NCBI GenBank assembly: GCA_023488405.1
Contig: JAMDDW010000049.1
Span: forward strand, 1 to 12,721
DNA from: Candidatus Parvarchaeota archaeon
Lineage (GTDB): Archaea > Nanobdellota > Nanobdellia > Parvarchaeales > Parvarchaeaceae
Length of the DNA: 12,721 bases
Direction: 5' to 3'
A program made the translations under genes and the position numbers. The notes under the pieces were generated by a model. It searched no databases. It was not told the origin of the DNA and worked only from the letters and a program-made list of their open reading frames with translations. Positions 6,136 to 12,699 of the stretch are shown piece after piece (position 1 is the first letter of the stretch; each line of letters starts with the position of its first letter).

Positions 6136-6500
6136 TGTTATATATTAAAACAACGGAAGAAATAATTTTTGGGTTACTTAGCATACTTGGGGTTTTTGCA
6201 GTTTACTACAGTCTAATAATATCGAGAGCGTTGATAAAACATAAAAAAGACAGAGCACCTCTGCTAAGCTATCTTCTAAACCCGGAGAGGATAAGAACTC
6301 CCTATTTTGTATTTGCTGGTTTATTTGCATTCCTTACTGGTTTAATGGCTTTTTTGGACTTCATTGATGGCGGGTTTAATCCAACAACAGCTTTGCAGTA
6401 TTCTACATTCTTTTTTGGGTTTATTTTTGCAATAGTTACTGCGGTATTTATTATACTGGACATGCATTTTTGGTACACGAGGTTTAAAAGATTCATATGA
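6135..6500 (+). CDS. Small three-span membrane protein, 121 aa, paralogue of next gene
   Basis: An unrecognised membrane protein of 121 residues with three predicted spans (about 10-29, 57-77 and 87-110) and a basic C-terminus (WYTRFKRFI). The loop between spans 1 and 2 is strongly basic (RALIKHKKDRAP) and contains SYLLNPERIR (45-54), which is probably cytoplasmic. The next protein has the same three-span layout, an arginine directly after span 1 and a matching SYMFNNPKR at the same place, so the two look like old tandem duplicates. I start it at the ATG at 6135, overlapping the previous stop by one base. A TTG three bases earlier is in frame but unlikely. Its own stop overlaps the next ATG by four bases (ATGA). 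Such coupling suggests subunits made in fixed ratio. Confidence 0.8.
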   Translation: MLYIKTTEEIIFGLLSILGVFAVYYSLIISRALIKHKKDRAPLLSYLLNPERIRTPYFVFAGLFAFLTGLMAFLDFIDGGFNPTTALQYSTFFFGFIFAIVTAVFIILDMHFWYTRFKRFI

Positions 6501-6892
6501 TAGAGAATGGAATTCTTGGCATAGTCGGAATTTTAACTGGTACAGTGATACTGATATCAACTTTAGGTTTTATTTATTTTATGCGTTCTGCATATAGGTA
6601 TGGTTCCAGAGATGAAGCGAACAAATTTTTTGGTAGTTATATGTTCAATAACCCCAAAAGATACATAATAGCATTTTTGTTTTTAGTGTTAGCGGGCATG
6701 TCCTTGTCAATAGGGTTCATATTTGCATTTATAGCTAGCTTTTTTATGAGTCCATTGGTCATATGGGAACTTCTTAGCTCCGTTTCCCTTATTGCGCTTG
6801 CGGGTTTTTTCGTAACATTTACAAGCATAGATCATCCAAAATCTTTTCTAAACTATATAGCATTTCTAAAGGCAAAAAATAAAAAGAAGTAG
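6497..6892 (+). CDS. Small three-span membrane protein, 131 aa, paralogue of previous gene
   Basis: An unrecognised membrane protein of 131 residues. Spans lie at about 5-28, 57-84 and 88-110, and the C-terminus is lysine-rich (KAKNKKK). The basic loop after span 1 (MRSAYRYGSRDEANKF) leads into SYMFNNPKR (47-55), which aligns with SYLLNPER of the previous protein. No enzyme motif, heme-binding histidine pair or transporter signature is seen. The ATG overlaps the preceding stop in an ATGA, so translation is coupled. It is the last gene of the cassette: a T-rich tract starts immediately after the stop and a new promoter region for the glycerol genes follows. With the gene at 5734 it probably forms a membrane complex of unknown role. 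Confidence 0.8.
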   Translation: MIENGILGIVGILTGTVILISTLGFIYFMRSAYRYGSRDEANKFFGSYMFNNPKRYIIAFLFLVLAGMSLSIGFIFAFIASFFMSPLVIWELLSSVSLIALAGFFVTFTSIDHPKSFLNYIAFLKAKNKKK

Positions 6893-6907
6893 TTTTTTGT
6901 TTTTAAT
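6893..6907 (+). terminator. T-rich terminator after membrane cassette
   Basis: TTTTTTGTTTTTAA directly follows the stop at 6892, a typical archaeal T-tract terminator separating the cassette from the glycerol operon. Confidence 0.55.
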
Positions 6908-6922
6908 TACAGTTAGATAGCG

Positions 6923-6950
6923 TTAAATTCTTTAAAGTAGTAGAATTTAA
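6923..6950. promoter_or_regulatory. 9+9 bp dyad at glycerol operon promoter, candidate operator
   Basis: TTAAATTCT (6923-6931) and AGAATTTAA (6942-6950) are perfect 9-base inverted arms with a 10-base spacer. Their centres are 19 bases apart, about two helical turns, which suits a dimeric helix-turn-helix regulator. The left arm includes the TATA-like TTAAATT about 25 bases before the start codon, and the right arm abuts the ATG at 6951. Binding would therefore cover the promoter and the start of a leaderless message. No regulator gene is adjacent. Confidence 0.5.
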
Positions 6951-7682
6951 ATGGAACTGCCATTAGTTTATGGACACAGGGGAGCAGCAATAGAAGCTCC
7001 TGAGAATACATTGCCTTCGTTTAAAATTGCTAAAAAACTGGGAGTTTACGGTGTAGAGATGGATCTGCACACAAGCAAAGACGGAGAATTAATCGTAATG
7101 CATGACGAAACTTTAGATAGAACAACCAATGGTAAAGGCTTGATTCATTCGCACACTCTTGAAGAGATTAAAAAGCTTGATGCAGGCTTCAAGTTCGGTA
7201 AGAAATGGAAAGGAACAAGAGTTTCTACATTAAGGGAAGTTTTTGAAGGATTGGGAAGAATAAACTATTATCTGGAAATAAAACAAAGTTCAAAGGTTTA
7301 TCCGGGGATAGAAGAAAAGATGTTGGATTTAATAGACGAGTTTAATCTGAAGAAAAACGTTCAAATAATATCGTTTGACTTCGATTCTTTGGAAATCGTA
7401 AGAAAATTGGACAAAACAATTAGAACCGGTTTACTTTACACAGGTAAATCCTCTTGGTTTATAGATATAGCTAAAAATCTTAAAATAAATTTTTTGCAGC
7501 CGGCATTTAACTTAATTTATCAAGATGACATAGAAATTGCAAGGAAAAATGGCTTTGAAGTTGCTGCTTGGACAGTAGATACCGTTGAGGACATAAAAAG
7601 GGCAATAGATTTAAAAGTAGACAGCATAACTTCAAACGATCCAAGACTTGTACTGCGTACACTTAAAAAGTATGCAAAATGA
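6951..7682 (+). CDS. ugpQ: Glycerophosphodiester phosphodiesterase (GDPD family)
   Basis: Hydrolyses glycerophosphodiesters (the deacylated head groups of phospholipids) to sn-glycerol-3-phosphate and an alcohol. It has 243 residues, typical of the cytoplasmic UgpQ type, with no signal peptide or membrane span. The TIM-barrel active site is complete: His9 and Arg10 in GHRG, EAPENTLPSF, the metal pair Glu36 and Asp38 in GVEMDLHTSKDG, catalytic His51 in VMHDETLDRTTNG, Glu109 and Lys111 in YLEIKQ, and AWTVDT near the C-terminus. The ATG at 6951 has no ribosome binding site, but a TATA-like element lies at leaderless distance. Glycerol kinase follows with an 11-base overlap, then an MFS carrier, so this is the first gene of a glycerol/glycerophosphodiester operon. 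The gene symbol is by similarity; the exact head-group preference is unknown. Confidence 0.95.
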   Translation: MELPLVYGHRGAAIEAPENTLPSFKIAKKLGVYGVEMDLHTSKDGELIVMHDETLDRTTNGKGLIHSHTLEEIKKLDAGFKFGKKWKGTRVSTLREVFEGLGRINYYLEIKQSSKVYPGIEEKMLDLIDEFNLKKNVQIISFDFDSLEIVRKLDKTIRTGLLYTGKSSWFIDIAKNLKINFLQPAFNLIYQDDIEIARKNGFEVAAWTVDTVEDIKRAIDLKVDSITSNDPRLVLRTLKKYAK

Positions 7683-9171
7683 TAAATATGTCGCAGCAGT
7701 AGATCAAGGAACGACTGGCACGAAATGTTTAATATTTGACATAAACGGAAAGGTTATCAGCAAAGCATATAAAAGACACAGGCAAATCCTGCCAAAGGAA
7801 GGCTGGGTAGAGCATGATCCTTTGGAAATACTAAGCAATGTCAAATTTGTTTTAAGCTCTGCCATTAATTCAGCAAAGCTAGAAGCTAAAGATATCACTG
7901 CAGTAGGAATAAGCAATCAAAGGGAAACTACAGTACTGTGGGATAAGAAAACTGGAATGCCGTTAAGCAATGCAATAGTGTGGCAGGATTTGCGTACTCA
8001 AGACATAATAAAAAAGATTAAGGATAATCGCAATGAAAAAGAAATAGAGCAAAAAACTGGTCTAAAAATGAGCGCTTATTTCTCTGCTTCCAAGATAAAG
8101 TGGTTAATTGATAACTCTGATAAAATAAAGAGACTATTAGCAGAAAAGCGCGTATTAGCAGGCAATATCGACAGCTGGCTTATATGGAAATTAACTAGTG
8201 AAAAAAGGCATTTAACAGACTATACAAATGCATCAAGAACGTTGTTGATGAATTTAAGAACAAAGGAATGGGATTCGGATATGCTGGAAATTTTCAGGAT
8301 ACCTGAAGACATACTGCCAGAAATAAAACCTTCCATAAATAACGAAGGATTTGGAACCATTAATTATAGTAATTTTAAGGGCGTTAGAATAACAGGGGTG
8401 CTAGGAGACCAGCAGGCAGCTCTGCTTGGGGAAAGAGCGATTTCCGATTCTGATATAAAGGTTACGTATGGAACAGGCAGCTTCATACTTCAAAACACTG
8501 GCAGAAAAATAAAGAGGCAAAAAGGACTTTTGACAACCTGCGCTTACGGTGCCAGCAAAAATGACTGCAATTACGCATTGGAAGGCTCAGTACCAATATC
8601 AGGAGAAATATTTGATTGGCTGGAAGAATTAGGTGTAATGAAATCCTTCTCAGAGATTAAAGATGCAATAGCTTCTGGTCTGGATATAAATCTTTTCTTA
8701 GTGCCTGCATTCAGCGGGTTGTTCTCCCCGTACTGGGATGAATCTGCAAGAGGCATAATCATAGGGCTGACAAGGAAATCCAACAGGCTTGATTTCATAA
8801 AAGCCGCAGCATACTCAATATGCCTGCAGGTTGTTGATATAATAAAAAGAATGGAAAACTTAAATGATAAAATAAATGTCGATGGCGGGGTTGCAAGCAA
8901 TGATTACATAATGCAGTTGCAGGCGAATCTGCTTGAAAAACGGATATATAGGTCGGATTTAGTGGAAGAAAGCGCATTTGGCGCAGCGCTATCGGCAGGA
9001 ATATCCTCTGGCATATGGAACTTCAACAGCATAAAAAATTTAAATAGGTCTGGCAGGTATTTTTATCCAAAAGTGGACAGTAAAATCTATAATTTGATAT
9101 ATAGTAAATGGGTTGATGCAGTGAAAAGATCAAGGAATTGGAACAAAAGCTTTAAATATAACAAAAATTAG
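7672..9171 (+). CDS. glpK: Glycerol kinase
   Basis: Phosphorylates glycerol with ATP to sn-glycerol-3-phosphate in the cytoplasm. It is an FGGY-family kinase of 499 residues, the usual length, and aligns with E. coli GlpK nearly end to end. Seen motifs are AAVDQGTTGTKCL (ATP-binding, Asp11), GWVEHDP, NQRETT (glycerol-binding Arg84 and Glu85), IVWQDLRT (Trp104), Tyr136 in SAYFSASK, TDYTNASRT, GDQQAAL (catalytic base Asp246), YGTGSF, and INVDGGVASNDYIMQ. All E. coli substrate-contacting positions I could match are conserved, which favours glycerol over other FGGY sugars. I chose the ATG at 7672, overlapping the phosphodiesterase stop by 11 bases. An in-frame TTG at 7648 would add eight residues with no family support. 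An MFS gene follows after eight bases. One small oddity is GLFSPYWDE in place of the common GLGAPYWD. Confidence 0.97.
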   Translation: MQNDKYVAAVDQGTTGTKCLIFDINGKVISKAYKRHRQILPKEGWVEHDPLEILSNVKFVLSSAINSAKLEAKDITAVGISNQRETTVLWDKKTGMPLSNAIVWQDLRTQDIIKKIKDNRNEKEIEQKTGLKMSAYFSASKIKWLIDNSDKIKRLLAEKRVLAGNIDSWLIWKLTSEKRHLTDYTNASRTLLMNLRTKEWDSDMLEIFRIPEDILPEIKPSINNEGFGTINYSNFKGVRITGVLGDQQAALLGERAISDSDIKVTYGTGSFILQNTGRKIKRQKGLLTTCAYGASKNDCNYALEGSVPISGEIFDWLEELGVMKSFSEIKDAIASGLDINLFLVPAFSGLFSPYWDESARGIIIGLTRKSNRLDFIKAAAYSICLQVVDIIKRMENLNDKINVDGGVASNDYIMQLQANLLEKRIYRSDLVEESAFGAALSAGISSGIWNFNSIKNLNRSGRYFYPKVDSKIYNLIYSKWVDAVKRSRNWNKSFKYNKN

Positions 9172-9179
9172 ATTTTAAT

Positions 9180-10601
9180 ATGCAAAGTAACGCTGAAAAC
9201 GTTCATGTACCGAGACGTTCTGTAATAACTACTCTTTCAGCGATGGGTTATTTTCTTGACGGTTATGATCTTAGCGTAATATCAGTTTTCACATTGGTCT
9301 TAGTAACCTATAAAATCTTTCAGTATTCTGCACTTACAGAGTCACTAGTTTCAGGCGCAGCTTTGCTTGGAGCGTTTGTAGGGGCAGTTCTCTTTGGTCA
9401 TTACGCAGATAGAATCGGTAGGAGATATCTTTATATTTTAGACCTTATCTTCTTTGCGGTTTTTGCAATATTATCAGCATTATCAACAAATATAACAGAA
9501 ATGATAATCTTCAGGTTTTTCGTTGGCTGGGGAGTAGGAGCAGACTATGCATTAAGCCCAGTTTACACTACAGAGATGTACCCTAACAAGAAAAGAGGAG
9601 CAGGTTACGGTTGGGTATGGACATTCTGGAGCATAGGAGCAGCCGTTTCATTCATTTTAGGCTACGTATTCTTCTTACATGATCCATTAACAAGCTGGAG
9701 ATGGGTTTTAGGTTTAGGTTCAATACCTGCTATCATAACTGTAATACTTAGGACAAGAATGCCTGAATCAGCAAGATGGAAGTTAATAGATGAAGGAAAG
9801 GCAAATGATAAGAACGTAAAGACTGTAGCTCAAAAGATTGGAATGACACCGCAGGATATTAAAGCCATACTGTCTGAAAGACAGAAAGAAGCAAACATTG
9901 CGGCAGGTTCATTTGCAGCACTATTCAAAGGGGAATACGGTAAAAGAACTGCAGTTGTCTGGACTCAGTGGATAATATACGATTTAGCTGGCTATGGGAT
10001 AGGTTTGTATTCACCATTAATACTGAAAGGGCTGGGGGTAGCCGGTTCAACATCTCTTTTGTATTCATTTATATTTTACATGCCGATAGGCTTCTTGGGA
10101 GCGTTCGGTGCAGTGATGCTTAATGACAAGATCGGAAGAAGGCCATTGCAGGCATTGGGCTTTGCAGGAATGGCCGTAGCCATGCTTTTATTCTTCATAG
10201 CTGCGACAGCAGCGGCTTCAATTGCCATAACTATAGGTATAATAGCATTCATATTCGATTACGGACTTGGTAATTTAGGACCAGGAAATACAATGGGTTT
10301 GTATGCAATAGAGCTTTTGCCTACAAAATTAAGGTCTTCATCAATGGGTAGCGCTACCGGAATAACTAGAATTGCATCATTCGCATCGGCTTTTCTGTTT
10401 CCTTACTTGACGCTTACAATAGGTAAATCAGGGTTCTTCTTTATACTACTAGCATTGATGTTATTTGTATTCTTCTTCACAGTATTCTTCACACCAGAGA
10501 CAAAGGGCTTGACATTGGAAGAGATAGCAATAGCCTCCTACAAGCACGTGCATGGGGTTCCAAAATTAGTTATGCCTAACAAGGGCAAGTCTAAAAAGTG
10601 A
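9180..10601 (+). CDS. MFS transporter, sugar-porter/phosphate-symporter-like
   Basis: A 473-residue major facilitator carrier with about 12 membrane spans. Diagnostic motifs are GYFLDGYDLSVISV in span 1 (Asp27 and Asp30, as in the phosphate:H+ and aromatic-acid:H+ symporter groups), GHYADRIGRR between spans 2 and 3 (73-82), RFFVGWGVGADYALSPVYTTE in span 4, MPESARW after span 6, NDKIGRRP between spans 8 and 9, and PETKGLTLEEI at the C-terminus (sugar-porter hallmark). It follows glycerol kinase by eight bases without a ribosome binding site, so it is the third gene of the operon and probably imports glycerol, a glycerol phosphate or a glycerophosphodiester. That substrate comes from context alone. 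The gene is Gly/Ala-rich and in places noticeably more GC-rich than its neighbours (31 of 60 bases at 10081-10140 against 17 of 60 at 7321-7380), partly because of amino-acid composition. A T-rich terminator follows. Confidence 0.92.
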   Translation: MQSNAENVHVPRRSVITTLSAMGYFLDGYDLSVISVFTLVLVTYKIFQYSALTESLVSGAALLGAFVGAVLFGHYADRIGRRYLYILDLIFFAVFAILSALSTNITEMIIFRFFVGWGVGADYALSPVYTTEMYPNKKRGAGYGWVWTFWSIGAAVSFILGYVFFLHDPLTSWRWVLGLGSIPAIITVILRTRMPESARWKLIDEGKANDKNVKTVAQKIGMTPQDIKAILSERQKEANIAAGSFAALFKGEYGKRTAVVWTQWIIYDLAGYGIGLYSPLILKGLGVAGSTSLLYSFIFYMPIGFLGAFGAVMLNDKIGRRPLQALGFAGMAVAMLLFFIAATAAASIAITIGIIAFIFDYGLGNLGPGNTMGLYAIELLPTKLRSSSMGSATGITRIASFASAFLFPYLTLTIGKSGFFFILLALMLFVFFFTVFFTPETKGLTLEEIAIASYKHVHGVPKLVMPNKGKSKK

Positions 10602-10627
10602 TTTTTTATTTGATTTTAAAATTGAAA
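10602..10627 (+). terminator. T-rich terminator after MFS gene
   Basis: ATTTTTTATTTGATTTTAAA directly follows the stop and ends the glycerol operon. The intergenic stretch to 10663 is shared with the 3' end of the convergent leftward gene. Confidence 0.5.
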
Positions 10628-10663
10628 AGGCAGTGTTTTAATTTTTAAAGCTTAATGACTCCT

Positions 10664-11272
10664 TTATATTATTAGATTTAGCCTTATCCATTCAAGTATT
10701 TTTTTCTTGTAAATTTTTTCTCTTTCCTTGTCTACTTCATTAGCTATTTTCTTTTCTGCTCCTTTTGTAAGATTTACCAGTTTTTCGTTACTGGAGCTTT
10801 TGTTCATTACTTCTATTATCGCACCGGCTATGTCCGTATACTCATCCATCTTATCTTTCCAATAATCCGGTAATTTATACGTAAGAATGGAATGCAGCAT
10901 GTAAGAAAGCGTGGGTATGTGCATTTTGCCTACCTCTACGGATTTTTTCCATTTTGTGAATATTGAGTTAGGGGGAGGAAGGAGAAGCAGAAATTCAAAG
11001 TAACTTTGCAATGTATCAACCATCTTGCTGTCAAGCACCTCATACTGAAATCCATTATTTGTCATTATAAGCATCCTTGGCTTCCTTTCCTCTAAATCTT
11101 TTATGTTTTTGGTTATATGTGTAAATGTGTCCTTTAACTTGTCATAATGATTATTTTCAGGATAAAAAAGCCGCTTTCTGTCTAGATAAAGAATCTTTAT
11201 TCCCTGTGCGATATTTGCTCTTAAAAGAATGTCATCATCCACTTTTGGTTTTTCTTTTCTTTTAAATATCAT
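10664..11272 (-). CDS. Hypothetical protein, 202 aa
   Basis: I do not recognise this protein. From the ATG at 11272 it is 202 residues, starting MIFKRKEKPKVDDD. It is soluble, charged and mostly helical, with a Leu/Pro-rich patch (FEFLLLLPPPNS, about residues 105-116) and a strongly charged C-terminal helix (EKKIANEVDKEREKIYKKKILEWI) that could be a coiled coil or a surface for binding nucleic acid or protein. No catalytic motif is evident. A TTG 42 bases upstream (11314) is in frame, but I reject it because a TATA-like TTAATAAAT lies 25 bases before the ATG, which predicts a leaderless start exactly there. It lies downstream of the RNA helicase on the same strand with 79 bases between, so it has its own promoter but may also be read through. 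It is convergent with the MFS gene. Confidence 0.7.
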   Translation of the reverse strand: MIFKRKEKPKVDDDILLRANIAQGIKILYLDRKRLFYPENNHYDKLKDTFTHITKNIKDLEERKPRMLIMTNNGFQYEVLDSKMVDTLQSYFEFLLLLPPPNSIFTKWKKSVEVGKMHIPTLSYMLHSILTYKLPDYWKDKMDEYTDIAGAIIEVMNKSSSNEKLVNLTKGAEKKIANEVDKEREKIYKKKILEWIRLNLII

Positions 11273-11290
11273 TATTATAATACAAAAAGC

Positions 11291-11304
11291 GGATTTATTA
11301 ATCC
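11291..11304. promoter_or_regulatory. TATA-like box with overlapping GGATT-N4-AATCC dyad
   Basis: On the minus strand TTAATAAAT (11293-11301) is centred 25 bases before the ATG at 11272 and is the likely TATA box. The same bases form a small dyad, GGATT-TATT-AATCC, so a repressor could compete with the TATA-binding protein. The arms are short and this may be chance. Confidence 0.38.
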
Positions 11305-11351
11305 TTCTGTTCAAACATTACTTGTTAGTCTACTGTTAGAATATAAAATGC

Positions 11352-12656
11352 TTAATCTTCCTTAAAATAATTGCGTTTGAATCTATTTTTTTTGAATCCA
11401 GAATAATGCCTATCATTATTAGTTCTGAATTCCTTCCTATATGGTTTGTTTCTGCTGAAATCTCTATTTGGGTTAAAATTACTTCTTCGTAATGCGCTTT
11501 CAACCTCGTGCCTAGAATCTCCTTTGTAAAGTTCATTTATCTTTTCTCTATAGGTAGAAAGATTAAATTCTATGTAAGAAAGTTTTATCTTAGCGTAGTT
11601 TTCTATCTCATAAACTAAGTATTTTTCTGAAGGAGTGAATATTGTAAATGCCCTTCCACTTTTTCCCATCCTTGCGCTTCTACCTACTCTGTGAACATAT
11701 GCTTTTGGATCGGTCTCGGCGTCAAAATTTATTATGTCGGAAACATTATCTATGTCTAGCCCTCTTGCAGCCACATTTGTCGCTATTAGCATGTTTGTAT
11801 TCTCTTTAAACATATTCAGAGAATGTTCCCTTCTGTTTTGGCTTAAACCCCCATGCATCAAAACCGCCTTTATGTCCATGCTCTGCATCATAGAATGGAT
11901 CCTTTCCGCATTTCGCTGAGTCTTACAGAATATTATCGCTTTTTCCGGTTTTTTCTCATCTAGATATGCAAGCAATGTTGCAAATTTGTCGCTGCCATTT
12001 GCAATGGAATAGAAATGCTGTATTGTGCTTACTGTTACTTCTCCCGCGTCTATATTGACATTTATTGGATTGTTAGTGTAGTTTAGGGTTATGTGTTTTA
12101 TCTCCTCGGGGATAGTGGCAGAAAAGAACATGGTCTGTCTTTTCTTGGGTAATTTTGATAGTATGTATTTAATGTCGTCTATGAATCCCATATCAAGCAT
12201 GATGTCTACCTCATCCAAAACAAGGAATCTTATTGAGTTGGTAATCAGCTCGCCCCTTTTCATTAGGTCTATTATTCTACCAGGAGTTCCTATTATTATG
12301 TTTGCTCCGTTTCTTATCTCCCTTATCTGGTAATTTATCGAAGCCCCGCCATAAATTGTAACTGCCTTTAGCTGAAGGTGCTTTCCAATATCCCTTACAA
12401 CATCTGTTACTTGAAGTGCAAGCTCTCTAGTGGGCGTTATTATCATCGCAGCCTCTTTTTCGCTCTTTTCAAGGCTATTTAATATGGGTATAACAAAAGC
12501 AGCGGTTTTTCCACTCCCAGTTTTGGATTTTACAACTACATCTTTGCCTTCCAGTTCCAGAGGAATGGCCTGTTTTTGCACTTCAGTGGGTTCTTCAAAC
12601 TTCATTTCATGCAATGCAGTTAATATCTCTTTTTTTAAATTCATCGAATCAAACAT
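11352..12656 (-). CDS. DEAD-box family ATP-dependent RNA helicase (DEVD variant)
   Basis: An RNA helicase of 434 residues that unwinds or remodels RNA with ATP, probably in ribosome assembly, RNA decay or cold adaptation. All motifs are in order: Q motif (FEEPTEVQ, Gln27), I SKTGSGKT (44-51), Ia PTRELALQ (75-82), Ib TPGR (124-127), II DEVD (148-151), III SAT (179-181), IV IIFCKTQ (241-247), V ARGLDI (297-302) and VI HRVGRSARMG (322-331). Motif II reads DEVD rather than DEAD, and motif VI has SAR where TGR/TAR is usual. The tail (about 390-434: NRDFSRNKPYRKEFRTNNDRHYSGFKKNRFKRNYFKED) is rich in Arg, Lys, Asn and aromatics, like RNA-binding tails of bacterial CsdA/RhlE and archaeal relatives. 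The ATG at 12656 starts 24 residues before the Q-motif glutamate-glutamine region, as expected. The unknown 202-residue gene follows. Confidence 0.95.
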   Translation of the reverse strand: MFDSMNLKKEILTALHEMKFEEPTEVQKQAIPLELEGKDVVVKSKTGSGKTAAFVIPILNSLEKSEKEAAMIITPTRELALQVTDVVRDIGKHLQLKAVTIYGGASINYQIREIRNGANIIIGTPGRIIDLMKRGELITNSIRFLVLDEVDIMLDMGFIDDIKYILSKLPKKRQTMFFSATIPEEIKHITLNYTNNPINVNIDAGEVTVSTIQHFYSIANGSDKFATLLAYLDEKKPEKAIIFCKTQRNAERIHSMMQSMDIKAVLMHGGLSQNRREHSLNMFKENTNMLIATNVAARGLDIDNVSDIINFDAETDPKAYVHRVGRSARMGKSGRAFTIFTPSEKYLVYEIENYAKIKLSYIEFNLSTYREKINELYKGDSRHEVESALRRSNFNPNRDFSRNKPYRKEFRTNNDRHYSGFKKNRFKRNYFKED

Positions 12657-12668
12657 ATCTATTTACAG

Positions 12669-12677
12669 TTTTATATT
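12669..12677 (+). promoter_or_regulatory. Candidate rightward TATA box before 12700
   Basis: TTTTATATT is centred about 27 bases before an ATG at 12700, the spacing for a leaderless rightward transcript. It lies inside the helicase leader region, so the two divergent promoters would interleave. Confidence 0.3.
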
Positions 12678-12687
12678 GATCTTTTGG

Positions 12688-12695
12688 TATAAATA
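12688..12695 (-). promoter_or_regulatory. Candidate TATA box of helicase gene
   Basis: On the minus strand TATTTATA lies about 36 bases before the ATG at 12656, predicting a leader of roughly ten bases. It overlaps the promoter region of a possible rightward gene starting at 12700. Confidence 0.4.
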
Positions 12696-12699
12696 CACT

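Noticed and set aside
7648..7671. TTG start extending glycerol kinase by eight residues
   Set aside because: It would deepen the overlap with the phosphodiesterase, and the family begins close to the ATG at 7672.
8571..8977. Minus-strand open frames inside glycerol kinase
   Set aside because: They lie wholly opposite conserved glycerol kinase motifs and have no recognisable product.
11273..11314. TTG start extending the 202-residue protein by 14 residues
   Set aside because: It would lie upstream of the likely TATA box. The ATG at 11272 is at the expected distance from that box.
11734..12333. Plus-strand open frames inside the RNA helicase
   Set aside because: They are antisense to conserved helicase motifs, and their products are hydrophobic mirror sequences.
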